This document shows, piece after piece, positions 30,094 through 39,213 of a stretch of DNA of 64,000 bases (the stretch's first letter is position 1; every line of letters starts with the position of its first letter). The notes below the pieces were generated by a model. It worked only from the letters and a program-made list of their open reading frames with translations, made no database searches and was not told the origin of the DNA. Source of the DNA: Niveibacterium sp. 24ML (lineage in GTDB: Bacteria > Pseudomonadota > Gammaproteobacteria > Burkholderiales > Rhodocyclaceae); NCBI RefSeq assembly GCF_026586805.1, contig NZ_JAPFHA010000003.1:62001-126000 (forward strand), written 5' to 3'. A program made the translations under genes and the position numbers.

Positions 30094-30669
30094 GTGAGCT
30101 CTGATGATCGTCTGGTTGAGATCAGGCTTGAATCCACCCAAGTCTTTGATGGTTGCCTCCTGAAGGTATTCAAGGATACGGTCGGCCGTGTTGGTGCCTC
30201 AGGGGAGTGGGTTCGGGAGTACATCCATCACCCTGGTGCGGCCGTCATTCTGGCTATTGCTGACAGTGGCAATCTACTGATGGAGCGCCAGTTCCGATAT
30301 CCGCTTGGCCGTGTCGTCTGGGAATTGCCTGCGGGCAAACTTGATCCGGGCGAGTCGATCGAAGCCTGTGCCCGCCGCGAGTTGCGGGAGGAAACCGGCT
30401 ACGACGCTGCTGAGTGGGCCCACCTTGGCACGATGCATCCGGCGGTCGGATACTCGGACGAGCGCATCGAGATTTTCCTGGCCCGGCAACTTACCCACGT
30501 TGGCGATGCGTTGGATGCAGACGAGTCGCTGGAGGTCTTTGAGATCTGTCTGGCGGACGCCGAAGACGCGGTGTTTGACGGGCGGATCACCGACGGCAAG
30601 ACGATTGCTGGCCTTTTCTGGTTGGCGCGTGTGTTGCGTGCCAAGGAATCTGGGGGGGTAGCGGCATAG
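30094..30669 (+). CDS. nudF: Nudix hydrolase, ADP-ribose pyrophosphatase type
   Basis: Likely hydrolyses ADP-ribose or related NDP-sugars to AMP plus sugar phosphate. 191 residues. The complete Nudix box Gx5Ex7REUxEExGU is at about residues 82-104 (GKLDPGESIEACARRELREETGY), preceded by the ADPRase-type QFRYPLGRVVWELPAGK. The GTG start at 30094 is the only reasonable one, with a weak ribosome-binding site. As the last gene of the nuo cluster it may recycle products of NAD breakdown. Gene symbol by family similarity. Confidence 0.88.
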   Translation: MSSDDRLVEIRLESTQVFDGCLLKVFKDTVGRVGASGEWVREYIHHPGAAVILAIADSGNLLMERQFRYPLGRVVWELPAGKLDPGESIEACARRELREETGYDAAEWAHLGTMHPAVGYSDERIEIFLARQLTHVGDALDADESLEVFEICLADAEDAVFDGRITDGKTIAGLFWLARVLRAKESGGVAA

Positions 30670-30752
30670 CCGTGCGATTTGCGCAGCCCCGCGTTGCATC
30701 CCGAGCGAGTCCCTCTCCGCTCTCAGAGTTTCGGGCGAGCCTCACTCGGAGG

Positions 30753-30781
30753 CTGACAACGCCCTTGATCGCGGTTACACT
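30753..30781 (+). promoter_or_regulatory. predicted promoter of the rhlE-type helicase gene
   Basis: CTGACA (30753-30758), 17-base spacer, TACACT (30776-30781) in the 255-base gap between the Nudix gene and the helicase; it would give a 5' untranslated leader of about 135 nt, long for a simple gene. Leaders of cold-responsive helicases are often long and structured, but no specific motif was recognised here. Confidence 0.45.
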
Positions 30782-30924
30782 CGCGCCACCCTGCGTACGC
30801 CAATCGTCGTAGCGGTCTCTGCTTACCACCCGATCGCGGCCCCTCGGACCTCTATGCGATCACCTCACGTCAGCCTGGATTGGTGTTGCTCTTTGGGGCA
30901 ACTGGCCGTCGCTGGAGTTGTTGA

Positions 30925-32520
30925 ATGAATTCCGAAGTTACTTTTGCCAGCCTAGGCTTGGCAGAGCCCATTCTGCGTGCAATCGGCGAAGCCGGTTACA
31001 CCCATCCCACGCCGATTCAGGCCCAAGCGATACCCCAAGTCATGGCTGGTGGCGACTTGCTGGCCGCGGCGCAAACCGGTACTGGCAAAACTGCAGGCTT
31101 TACCCTGCCGATCCTGCACAGGCTAGCCTCTGATCCGAAGCGTGCCGCGCCAGGCCGCCCGCGCTGTCTGATCCTGACGCCAACCCGTGAACTTGCGGCT
31201 CAGGTCGAGGAGTCGGTCAAGACATACGGGCGGCATCTTGCGCTTACGTCAATGGTGATGTTCGGTGGCGTCGGCATGGGGCCGCAGATCTCCGGACTGC
31301 GCAAGCCCCTTGATATCCTGGTGGCGACGCCGGGACGCCTGCTCGACCATATCGGCCAGAAGAACCTTTCGCTGTCAGATGTTGAGATCCTTGTGCTGGA
31401 TGAGGCGGATCGCATGCTCGACATGGGCTTCATTCGCGATATCAAGAAGGTTCTCGCCCTGTTGCCGAAGAAGCGCCAGAACCTGCTTTTCTCGGCGACA
31501 TTCTCAGACGAGATCAAGGCGCTTGCAGACGGGCTACTGGATCGTCCGGGTTTTGTTGAGGTTGCACGGAGAAATACCGCCAGCGAGTTGGTGACGCAGT
31601 CGGTCTACATGATCGGCCAGAAGCAGAAGCGCCATCTGCTCGCCCACCTGATAAAGAAGCACCAGTGGTTTCAGGTGCTCGTATTCACACGGACCAAGCA
31701 TGGTGCTAACCGGCTGGCTGAGCAACTGGACAAGGAAGGCATCCCGGCGCTTGCGATTCACGGCAACAAGAGCCAGGGTGCGCGCACGCGCGCGCTGTCC
31801 GAATTCAAGTCGGGCGACCTGCAAGTGCTTGTCGCGACCGACATTGCCGCGCGTGGCCTCGATATTGATCAGTTGCCCCAGGTTGTGAACTTTGAGTTGC
31901 CCAACGTCCCCGAAGACTATGTGCATCGGATCGGCCGCACCGGGCGCGCTGGATCGACGGGCGCAGCGATCTCTCTGGTCGACGACGAAGAACTCAAGTT
32001 GCTTGCACCGATTGAACGGCTGATCCGCAGCAAGATTGACCGGGTCTCTGACGCCGAGTTTGTGCCTGGTCCGGTGACGAGTGAGTCACACAGCCGCCCG
32101 GCGCATCCTGCGCCGGCGCATACGCGCGGCGGCAGAAACTCGGGCGCTCGCGGGGCCGCCGGGCGTGGCGCAAGCGGCAATGCTTCGCCACACCAGCACC
32201 CGGCGCGTGCGCCGCAGCCTGGTCCGCGCCACGGGCGGCCGGCTGCTGTGACGGGGCAGGCGCCCAAGCGCAATGGATCGCCGCAAGAGCAGGGTGCGCG
32301 CGCAGGTCATGGCAATGCGTCGCGGGATGCGCAGGCGCCGCGTCCGCAAGGTGAGCAGCGTCGCCGCACGCAGGCGCCGCGTCCGGCGACGAATCCACAG
32401 GCGAGTCGGGCAGAACCTGCTCCGCGGCGCGACAGCACGCCGCAGGCTCAGCCGCAAAGCGGTACGCAACGCGTGCTTGGCGCAATGGCTGCGCTGCTGG
32501 GCGGCAAGCGCAAGGACTGA
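30925..32520 (+). CDS. rhlE: DEAD-box ATP-dependent RNA helicase, RhlE type
   Basis: Unwinds short RNA duplexes in ribosome maturation and RNA decay. 531 residues. All core motifs are visible: Q motif (about 25-32), Walker [35 protein letters not shown], and [10 protein letters not shown] in the second RecA domain. After residue about 385 comes a tail of about 145 residues rich in Arg, Ala, Pro, Gln and Gly, low in complexity and basic, typical of RhlE paralogues and probably RNA-binding. The reverse frame of the tail is open too, but this is a composition effect. Confidence 0.95.
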   Translation: MNSEVTFASLGLAEPILRAIGEAGYTHPTPIQAQAIPQVMAGGDLLAAAQTGTGKTAGFTLPILHRLASDPKRAAPGRPRCLILTPTRELAAQVEESVKTYGRHLALTSMVMFGGVGMGPQISGLRKPLDILVATPGRLLDHIGQKNLSLSDVEILVLDEADRMLDMGFIRDIKKVLALLPKKRQNLLFSATFSDEIKALADGLLDRPGFVEVARRNTASELVTQSVYMIGQKQKRHLLAHLIKKHQWFQVLVFTRTKHGANRLAEQLDKEGIPALAIHGNKSQGARTRALSEFKSGDLQVLVATDIAARGLDIDQLPQVVNFELPNVPEDYVHRIGRTGRAGSTGAAISLVDDEELKLLAPIERLIRSKIDRVSDAEFVPGPVTSESHSRPAHPAPAHTRGGRNSGARGAAGRGASGNASPHQHPARAPQPGPRHGRPAAVTGQAPKRNGSPQEQGARAGHGNASRDAQAPRPQGEQRRRTQAPRPATNPQASRAEPAPRRDSTPQAQPQSGTQRVLGAMAALLGGKRKD

Positions 32521-32649
32521 TTCCGCCCGGCGCCGCGGCGTCGCAATTGCTAAGCAAAGCACGGTGGGCCAAGTGATTGGCTCGCTGTGCCATGGCTGGA
32601 AATGGGCTGGGCGCCTACTGTTGGGCTTTCCTTGCCGGAGGTCCGCCCA

Positions 32650-34203
32650 ATGGTTTTTCGCATCGCCCTTCTGATCGTTGCGGCCTTTGTCGCATGGGGT
32701 ATTGCGGCCCCCGGCGGCCTTGCCGCAACCACTGCGGCATGGCTTGCGGCAAGTATCCAGAACTTCGGCTGGTACTACCTGCTGGTGGTGTTTGGAATAC
32801 TGGTCTTCGCGCTCGTTGTTGCATTCGGGCGATTTGGTCGGATCCGCCTCGGCGGGGATGATGCGGCGCCGGATTTCTCGACGGCATCCTGGTTCGCGAT
32901 GCTGTTCTCGGCCGGCATGGGGATCGGATTGGTGTTCTGGGGCGTCGCCGAGCCGCTATCCCACTACCTGAGTCCGCCCGGCTATGTCACGGCGGGTACG
33001 CCTGACGCGGCCCGCTTTGCGATGCGGGCCTCCTTCTTCCACTGGGGCCTGCACCCTTGGGCGCTGTACGCCGTCGTCGGTATGGCGCTTGCATACTTCA
33101 AGTTCAATCGCGGCGCGCCCGGTCTGTTGAGCGCGGCGTTCGAGCCTTTGCTGGGCCAACATGCGCGCGGCCCCGCGGGCAAGATGGTCGATGTGCTTGC
33201 CATCGTGGCCACGGTTTTCGGCGTTGCCACCTCGCTCGGATTTGGCGCGACGCAGATTGCAGGTGGCTTGCATCATGTGTTCGGGATCGAAGCATCCAGC
33301 ACTGCGATCCTTTGCGTGATCGCGATTGCGACGGTGCTGTTTCTTGTCTCGTCAACCACGGGGCTGGAACGCGGCATCAAGTGGCTGTCCAACACCAACA
33401 TGATCCTTGCCGTCGGGCTGTGCCTGGCGGTGTTGTTGATGGGGCCGACCCTTTTTGTCATGGAAGCGCTGACGAGTACCGTCGGGGCCTACATCAGCGG
33501 CCTTGTGCAGCAAAGCATGCGCCTGACGCCTTTCACGCAAGGTTCCTGGACCTCGGACTGGACGATCTTCTACTGGGCGTGGTGGATCACCTGGGCGCCG
33601 TTTGTCGGCATGTTCATTGCGCGGATCTCGCGCGGCCGCACGATTCGCGAGTTCATGGTCGGCGTGATGCTGGTGCCGTCACTGGTCAGTTTCATCTGGT
33701 TTGCCGTCTTTGGCGGTACCGCGCTGCATCTGCAGATCATGGACGGTTTGCAGATCGCTCAGGCCGCGCAGGCAAGCCCCGATGCTGCGCTGTTCCTGAT
33801 GCTCGACGCCCTGCCGCTTGGGCAGCTGCTTTCGGTCCTCGCGATTGTGCTGGTGAGCGTCTTCTTCGTGACATCGGCAGACTCGGCCACGTTTGTACTT
33901 GCGATGCTCTCTTCACGGGGCTCGCTCAATCCGGCCGCTTCGATGAAGCTGGTCTGGGGGCTGACGGTCTCCGTGATTGCAGCCGTGCTGCTGCTCGCCG
34001 GCGGCTTGAAGGGCTTGCAGACCATGTCGATCCTTGCGGCTCTGCCGTTCACGCTGGTCCTGATCGGGCTCTGCGTATCCACCTGGAAAGCCCTGGCTGC
34101 CGACGCTCACGCGATCGAAGTGCGCGAGCAGGCCATGCGCAAAGCGCTTCGCCAGATGGCGATGCGGGAAATCACCGAGGTGCAGACTGAAATGCGCGAT
34201 TAG
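32650..34203 (+). CDS. BCCT-family glycine betaine/choline/carnitine transporter
   Basis: Sodium- or proton-coupled uptake of quaternary ammonium osmolytes. 517 residues with 12 hydrophobic segments. The glycine-rich stretch [15 protein letters not shown] and the tryptophan-rich [21 protein letters not shown] segment identify the family. The ATG at 32650 is chosen because CCGGAGG lies 9 bases upstream; a longer open frame starts at 32587. The C-terminal tail is short, so osmosensing by a long tail (as in BetP) is unlikely. The substrate cannot be settled from sequence. Ends convergent with miaA, the stops overlapping. Confidence 0.93.
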   Translation: MVFRIALLIVAAFVAWGIAAPGGLAATTAAWLAASIQNFGWYYLLVVFGILVFALVVAFGRFGRIRLGGDDAAPDFSTASWFAMLFSAGMGIGLVFWGVAEPLSHYLSPPGYVTAGTPDAARFAMRASFFHWGLHPWALYAVVGMALAYFKFNRGAPGLLSAAFEPLLGQHARGPAGKMVDVLAIVATVFGVATSLGFGATQIAGGLHHVFGIEASSTAILCVIAIATVLFLVSSTTGLERGIKWLSNTNMILAVGLCLAVLLMGPTLFVMEALTSTVGAYISGLVQQSMRLTPFTQGSWTSDWTIFYWAWWITWAPFVGMFIARISRGRTIREFMVGVMLVPSLVSFIWFAVFGGTALHLQIMDGLQIAQAAQASPDAALFLMLDALPLGQLLSVLAIVLVSVFFVTSADSATFVLAMLSSRGSLNPAASMKLVWGLTVSVIAAVLLLAGGLKGLQTMSILAALPFTLVLIGLCVSTWKALAADAHAIEVREQAMRKALRQMAMREITEVQTEMRD

Positions 34204-35174
34204 GCCTTGGACGGGAGGGCGTGGTTCAGTGCGCGTTCAACGGTCTCGCGGACCCGATCCGGCAAGGCTGGGTCGAGGCAGTCCAAGGCGGTCAGCTCTG
34301 GCCACTCCGCGCTGAATTTGCGCTGCCAGGTGATCTGGCGTTTGGCCAGTTGACGGGTGGCGTAGAGCCCCCGTTCGCGAAGGCCGGCGAAGTCGTAGGC
34401 GCCGTCCAGGTGCTCCCACACTTGACGGTAGCCGACGCAGCGCATGGACGGCATCTCGGCATTGAGGGCGTAGCGCGCCTTGAGCGTCAGCACTTCCTCG
34501 ATCAGCCCGCCGTCGAGCATCTGGTCAAAGCGGTGTTTGATTCGCGCATGGAGCAGTGATCGGTCGGCGGCGTCCAGTGCAATGACGCACATTGCCGGCG
34601 CGTCATTGGCCTCTTTCTTTGCATAGTTTTCAGCCAGAGGTCGGCCGGTGAGGCGGACGATCTCCAGCGCTCTCTGGATTCGCTGCGCATCCCCGGGATC
34701 CAGCCGCGCTGCGGCATCCGGGTCCAGCAAGGCCAGCTTTGCATGCATTGCCGGCCAGCCTGCGTGGGCGGCTTCGCGGTCGATTTCCGCGCGAAGGTCC
34801 GCATCGGCCTGTGGCAGATCCGACAGCCCGTCGCGCAGGGCTTTCAGGTACAGCATGGTGCCGCCTACCAGCAAGGGCAGGCGGCCACGTGAGCGGATTT
34901 CACCGATCAGTCGGATCGCGTCCGCCCGGAACTGCGCGGCGGAATAGGCTTGCGTCGGGTCGATCACGTCTATCAGGTGGTGGAGGCAGATCTGCTGTTC
35001 CGCAGGCGTGGGCTTTGCTGTGCCGATGTTCATGTCGCGGAAGACCAGGGCGGAATCGACACTGATGATCTCGCAATCCAGATGGCGGGCCAGCGCCAGT
35101 GCGCACGCGGTTTTTCCGCTGGCGGTGGGGCCTATCAGCGCGATAGCATCGGGGCGACTACTTGGAGATGACAC
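34200..35174 (-). CDS. miaA: tRNA dimethylallyltransferase
   Basis: Transfers the dimethylallyl group to A37 of tRNAs reading U-initial codons. 324 residues. P-loop IGPTASGKT at about 14-22, the [18 protein letters not shown] segment, [12 protein letters not shown], and the C-terminal [14 protein letters not shown] region are all present. The start is GTG at 35174. mutL lies nearby (37361-39142); miaA and mutL are neighbours in many proteobacteria, but here they are separated by an exported protein and a small-protein array. Confidence 0.97.
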   Translation of the reverse strand: MSSPSSRPDAIALIGPTASGKTACALALARHLDCEIISVDSALVFRDMNIGTAKPTPAEQQICLHHLIDVIDPTQAYSAAQFRADAIRLIGEIRSRGRLPLLVGGTMLYLKALRDGLSDLPQADADLRAEIDREAAHAGWPAMHAKLALLDPDAAARLDPGDAQRIQRALEIVRLTGRPLAENYAKKEANDAPAMCVIALDAADRSLLHARIKHRFDQMLDGGLIEEVLTLKARYALNAEMPSMRCVGYRQVWEHLDGAYDFAGLRERGLYATRQLAKRQITWQRKFSAEWPELTALDCLDPALPDRVRETVERALNHALPSKA

Positions 35175-35176
35175 GG

Positions 35177-36106
35177 ATGAGCTCGATGCACACGGCCTTG
35201 GTGGGGGTGCGCCATTCTAGTTGGGCTGGGCGCGCTGTGCGCGTTGCCGCTGCATTTGGCCTTGCGGCGTGCGCGCAGCTTGCCCTGGCGGCACCGCTGC
35301 TGTTGTGGGAAGTGACAGGCGGGGCGGCGCCAGTCTGGCTGTTCGGGTCTGTGCACGTGTGTCGTTCTGATTGTTATCCGATTCCGCCTGCTGTCGATGC
35401 GCGCTTCAAGCGTGCCGACTTGCTGGCGGTTGAGCTCGATCCGACGCGTGCCGAAGTGTCTTCGGCCATGACGGGGGCGGGGGGCGAGAGTGAAGCCTTG
35501 CGCTCGCAGCTTGGCCCCAGCGATTGGAAGCGGCTTGTCCGCCAGGTGGAATCGATGGGTTTGCCGGAAGAAATGCTCGCAGGCCTCACCGCGCCCATGG
35601 CAAGTGTTTTTGTCGCGATGGCGGTCGCCGGCAAGTCAGGGCTATCGCCCCTGCTGGGGGTCGATCTTCACTTCATCTCGCGCGCACAGCACGATGGCAA
35701 GGGCCTGGTCGAGCTTGAGACAGTTGAGCGGCAGATGCAGGCGCTTGGCGCAGGCTCGCCGCGCGAGCAACTCGATTCGCTGCGCGCCAGCATTCGCGCT
35801 GCTGAAGATGGAACGCTCAAGGCATCGCTTGAAGAGGTTGTCGCGGCGTGGCGGCGAGGTGATGCCGCAGGCCTGTCGGCCGCAGTGACCAAGGCGCAGG
35901 CAGCAGATCCGGCCAGCCGCACCATGTTCAAGGACTTGTTCGATCGTCGCAACCGCGAAATGGCCGACGCGATCGCCTCACTCGCCCGCGGTGGGCGCTC
36001 GGTGTTCGTGGTGGTCGGAAGTGGTCACCTGGCCGGTGCCGGTTCGATTCCCGGTTTGCTGGCTCAGCGTGGCTTCAAGGTGCGACAGATCGATAGCCGC
36101 GAGTGA
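35177..36106 (+). CDS. TraB/GumN family exported protein
   Basis: 309 residues. The N-terminus is Arg-rich then hydrophobic (about 21-41), ending in LALAAP, consistent with a signal peptide. The TraB/PrgY/GumN fold is shown by [10 protein letters not shown] near residue 55 and the C-terminal [19 protein letters not shown]. Members are suspected metal-dependent peptidases or haem-related proteins, but bacterial function is unproven. ATG codons at 35168, 35177 and 35186 are in frame; 35177 is chosen because GGAG lies 9 bases upstream. Divergent from miaA, the start codons only 2 bases apart. Confidence 0.85.
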   Translation: MSSMHTALVGVRHSSWAGRAVRVAAAFGLAACAQLALAAPLLLWEVTGGAAPVWLFGSVHVCRSDCYPIPPAVDARFKRADLLAVELDPTRAEVSSAMTGAGGESEALRSQLGPSDWKRLVRQVESMGLPEEMLAGLTAPMASVFVAMAVAGKSGLSPLLGVDLHFISRAQHDGKGLVELETVERQMQALGAGSPREQLDSLRASIRAAEDGTLKASLEEVVAAWRRGDAAGLSAAVTKAQAADPASRTMFKDLFDRRNREMADAIASLARGGRSVFVVVGSGHLAGAGSIPGLLAQRGFKVRQIDSRE

Positions 36107-36119
36107 TCGCCGGTTTGCC

Positions 36120-36377
36120 TCACGCCGACTCTTGCGCGAGGTAGTGAAGCCCACAGTAGAGCAGGGCGGTTTGATAGCTCACGACCCCGGCAGTGCCCCA
36201 GATGGAGCGCGCTTGCCCGTGTACCGCCGCAGCCTGGTCGCCCGCGATCACCGTGAGGCCCTCCGGTGAATGGACTGCGATATCCCCGCTGGCATCAGCT
36301 GGGCTGATACGGATGCCGGCCGTACGTGCTGCTTCCGCAAATTGATTGATATGCATTGCCTGAACCAAGGTTTGCAT
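36120..36377 (-). CDS. small protein of unknown function, paralogue 3 of a tandem array
   Basis: 85 residues, no signal peptide or membrane helix. It shares with the two upstream genes an N-terminal helix ending R-x-A-G (Arg18-Gly21), a short beta-like segment (PEG at 38-40), and a C-terminal helix-turn with Trp60 followed by A-x-x-VS and ALLY (71-74). The residue numbers match the 86-residue neighbour almost exactly, which argues for duplication. Start at 36377 with GGGGA upstream; an internal ATG at codon 8 is possible. 155 bases separate it from its neighbour. I do not recognise the family. Confidence 0.7.
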   Translation of the reverse strand: MQTLVQAMHINQFAEAARTAGIRISPADASGDIAVHSPEGLTVIAGDQAAAVHGQARSIWGTAGVVSYQTALLYCGLHYLAQESA

Positions 36378-36532
36378 CGTCGATTCCCCAGCGAATGGCG
36401 ATCTGTTTCCCCCGGCGCATCTTCTTCTGGCGCCGTTTCATTTGTGTGACAGCTGCATGCGAGGAGCATAAACCTGCAAGGCGCGACTGTCGCGGCGCGG
36501 GACTTGAAATATTTTCAGGCGGGGTGCGCGCT

Positions 36533-36793
36533 TCAGTGCGCTGGGGGGCTGAGCGCCAGGTGATCAGCCACGTAGTACAACAAGGCCGATCGCTGGCTGA
36601 CGATGCCGGCCAGCCCCCACAACGCGTTGGCGTTCCGGATGATTGTGCGTGCCGTGTCGCCGCCCAACTCCAGGCTACCGTCTGGGGTATCGACATGCAG
36701 GCAGCCGTTAGCCGCCTTGGTGACGTTAAAGCCTGCCTGGCGTGAGGCTTCGACTCGCAGATTGATTGCTAGTGCTTCGGTGAGTTGATCCAT
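36533..36793 (-). CDS. small protein of unknown function, paralogue 2 of a tandem array
   Basis: 86 residues from the ATG at 36793, chosen because CCGGAG lies 9 bases upstream and the resulting protein matches the downstream paralogue in length; an open frame extends further 5'. Shared features: Ile10-Asn11, Glu15-Ala16, Arg18, Ala20-Gly21, PDG (37-39), Trp59, VS (65-66) and ALLY (70-73). Similarity to the 85-residue neighbour runs over the whole length. Cytosolic by appearance. Function unknown. Confidence 0.72.
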   Translation of the reverse strand: MDQLTEALAINLRVEASRQAGFNVTKAANGCLHVDTPDGSLELGGDTARTIIRNANALWGLAGIVSQRSALLYYVADHLALSPPAH

Positions 36794-36845
36794 CGAGATC
36801 TCCGGTTGTCCGAGCATGCTTTCGGTATATCGGCGCTTCGCCCGT

Positions 36846-37130
36846 TCAGCTTGAGCGCGCGATGCTGGCAATTTGTTTCAGGTCAATTGCTGCAGGGGCG
36901 CAAGCGTGCAAGAGCGCATCGTCGAAGCTGACGGTGTCGGCCGCTCGCCAGAGTGCCGCAGCGCGCATGAGTACGGCGCGCGCATGGGCTTGTCGCAGGA
37001 TCAGGGTGTCGCGGCCGGCGCCAAGTTCAACCCACGGTTCGGCGTGATCGCAGTGGATGGTGAGGCCGGCATTGCGGAGCCGCGTTGCCGTGCGGTCGAT
37101 TTCACGTGCGAGATGCTTGGTTTGCGTCAT
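36846..37130 (-). CDS. small protein of unknown function, paralogue 1 (divergent) of a tandem array
   Basis: 94 residues from the ATG at 37130 (GGGG upstream); a TTG at 37142 is less likely. It is the most divergent copy but retains Asn20-Ala21-Gly22, then ALWRAADTVSFDDALLH with Trp61 in the same register as the other two. The C-terminus is about ten residues longer. First gene of the array in the direction of transcription, 230 bases downstream of mutL; no promoter was recognised in that gap. Function unknown. Confidence 0.68.
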   Translation of the reverse strand: MTQTKHLAREIDRTATRLRNAGLTIHCDHAEPWVELGAGRDTLILRQAHARAVLMRAAALWRAADTVSFDDALLHACAPAAIDLKQIASIARSS

Positions 37131-37360
37131 GGCTGGCCCCAAAAACGTCAGTCAGATCACGAGGCATCAAGGTTCCTCGTGCGTGACGCCATTGTTCGCC
37201 AGGCGAACGAAACGCACCTTGTCTGCCCCGGCCATTCGATTGCCGGCCCAAGCCAGGAGGCATTCAAGGGGGGGAGGCTACCGGTCATGACGATCGGGGG
37301 CTTGCATTGCCCCTGTTCGGCCACGGCGGCCGGTTGCAAGGGCGCCGATGCTGCGGCGGC

Positions 37361-39142
37361 TCAGCGGCCGCGCAAGAACAGCTTGTCCAGATCGGTCATT
37401 GAAAGCTGCACCCAGGTCGGACGCCCGTGGTTGCACTGGTCAGCCCGCTCGGTGGCTTCCATCTCGCGCAGCAGGGCGTTCATCTCCGGTAGCGTGAGAC
37501 TGCGATTCGCTCGCACCGCTCCGTGGCACGCCAGCGTGGCGAGCAATTCGTTGCGGCGCGCGGCCGCAACATCCGAGGCGGGGAAGTCGATCAGCTCGGC
37601 CAGCAGCGCGCGCATCAGCGCCACGATATCGGCCCTTGCGAGCAGGTTCGGCACGCTACGCACCGACAACTCGGCCGGCCCCGCCGGCGCGACATCGAAT
37701 CCCATCGCAGCGAGGGTGTCGCGTTGCGCTTCTGCGCAGGCCATTTCCTTCGCGCTGGCGCCAAACACTGCGGGGATCAGCAGTTGCTGTGTGGCGGGCG
37801 CGCCATCAAGTACGTTCTTGAGCTTCTCGTACAGGATGCGCTCGTGGGCGGCGTGCATATCCACCAGCACGAGGCCGCGGCTGTTCTGCGCCAGCACGTA
37901 AACACCGTGGAGCTGTGCGAGCGCATAGCCCAGCGGCGCGCCATCGCGATCCGACGCTTCGATCGGCAGTGATTGCGGCGTGGGCGGATTGAGTGCGGGG
38001 CGGAAGAAGCTGGCCATCGCTCCGCTCGAAGCGGGGGCACTCACGGCCGGGCTGAAACCATAAGTGCTGCGCGGCTCTTCAACCGGCAGGCGGATCTGGT
38101 GTTGCGCCGTTTGCACGTAGTCGCCCGTCTTTTCGATCACCGGCGTGTGCTGGCTGGCTTCACCAATCGTGGTGGCTAGGCCGCGACCCACCGCGTGATA
38201 GACGAACTGGTGAATCGCGCGCGCCTCGCGAAAGCGCACTTCGGTCTTCGCCGGGTGCACATTGACGTCGACGCCTGCAGGATCGAGATCGAGGAACAGC
38301 GCAAAAGCCGGGTGCTTGCTGCCGTGAAGGATGTCGGCGTAAGCCTCACGCAGCGCGTGCTGGATCAGCTTGTCGCGAACGAAGCGACCGTTCACGAAGA
38401 AATACTGGGCATCGCGACTGGCGCGGGCGTAGGCGGGGAGCGCGGCAAAGCCCGACAGCTGCAAGCCGCCTGCGCTGACGTTGATCTCGCGCGCGTGTTC
38501 GAGGAACTCCTCGCCCAGAATGTCGCCGCATCGCCGCCGCATGTCGCCCGGCGCAAGGCGCAGGCTGACCCGGCCGTTGTGCTGCAACTGGAAGGCGACG
38601 TCGGGCCGTGCGAGCGCGATACGGCGGAAGGTATCATCGCAATGGCCGAACTCGGTGCCTTCGCTTTTGAGAAACTTCCGTCTTGCCGGCACGTTCCAGT
38701 AAAGGTCGTTCACTTCGACCACCGTGCCCGCGTTGATGGCGGCGGGCGAGGGCGACGACTCGCCGGCGTGGATGCGCCAGGCGTGGGGGGCGCCAAGCGC
38801 GCGGCTGGTCAACGTGACCCGGGCCACTGAGGCGATCGACGCCAGCGCCTCGCCCCGGAATCCCATGGTCGCGACGCGCTCCAGGTCGTCCAGTGTGGCG
38901 ATCTTGCTGGTGGCGTGGCGTTCGAGCGCGATGCCCAACTCGTCCCTGTCGATGCCGCAACCGTCGTCTGCAATGCGGATTTGCTTCACGCCGCCTTGCT
39001 GCAACTGGACTTCGATGGCGCATGCGCCGGCGTCCAGGCTGTTCTCCAGCACTTCCTTGAGCACCGAGGCAGGGCGTTCGACCACCTCGCCGGCGGCGAT
39101 CTGGTTGATCAGGAGTTCAGGCAGGCGCTGGATCGTTGGCAT
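37361..39142 (-). CDS. mutL: DNA mismatch repair protein MutL, endonuclease type
   Basis: Couples MutS mismatch recognition to strand incision. 593 residues. The GHKL ATPase N-terminus is intact (IAAGEVVERPASVLKEVLENSLDAGA, DDGCGI, ATSKI, GFRGEALASI). The C-terminal domain carries the metal-binding nuclease motif D-x-HA-x2-E-x4-E as DMHAAHERILYE from Asp428, plus ACHGAVRAN and CNHGRP, so this MutL probably nicks DNA itself, as expected in bacteria without MutH. A linker rich in Pro and Ser separates the domains. The start has the family sequence MPTIQRLPELLINQIAAGE. Confidence 0.97.
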   Translation of the reverse strand: MPTIQRLPELLINQIAAGEVVERPASVLKEVLENSLDAGACAIEVQLQQGGVKQIRIADDGCGIDRDELGIALERHATSKIATLDDLERVATMGFRGEALASIASVARVTLTSRALGAPHAWRIHAGESSPSPAAINAGTVVEVNDLYWNVPARRKFLKSEGTEFGHCDDTFRRIALARPDVAFQLQHNGRVSLRLAPGDMRRRCGDILGEEFLEHAREINVSAGGLQLSGFAALPAYARASRDAQYFFVNGRFVRDKLIQHALREAYADILHGSKHPAFALFLDLDPAGVDVNVHPAKTEVRFREARAIHQFVYHAVGRGLATTIGEASQHTPVIEKTGDYVQTAQHQIRLPVEEPRSTYGFSPAVSAPASSGAMASFFRPALNPPTPQSLPIEASDRDGAPLGYALAQLHGVYVLAQNSRGLVLVDMHAAHERILYEKLKNVLDGAPATQQLLIPAVFGASAKEMACAEAQRDTLAAMGFDVAPAGPAELSVRSVPNLLARADIVALMRALLAELIDFPASDVAAARRNELLATLACHGAVRANRSLTLPEMNALLREMEATERADQCNHGRPTWVQLSMTDLDKLFLRGR

Positions 39143-39169
39143 CGTGTCAGAGGGGCCCTACAAGCAGAA

Positions 39170-39191
39170 ATGCCCCGCCGGAGCGGGGCAT
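39170..39191 (-). terminator. intrinsic terminator after cphA1
   Basis: On the minus strand ATGCCCCGC, loop TCCG, GCGGGGCAT form a perfect 9-base-pair stem followed by TTCTGCTTGT. It ends the cyanophycin synthetase operon before mutL. Confidence 0.72.
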
Positions 39192-39213
39192 CGAGCGGTG
39201 GAATATCGCAGCT

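Noticed and set aside
32090-32470. Repetitive codons in the helicase tail considered as a tandem repeat element
   Set aside because: Repeats are imperfect and in frame with a basic disordered tail, as in other RhlE proteins; no DNA-level repeat unit is visible.
31994-32593. Minus-strand open frame over the helicase tail
   Set aside because: The helicase tail is low-complexity and GC-rich, which keeps all frames open; the frame has no ribosome-binding site or recognisable domain.
37157-37339. 60-codon minus-strand frame between mutL and the small-protein array
   Set aside because: No ribosome-binding site, no resemblance to the neighbouring small paralogues, and composition unlike a folded protein.
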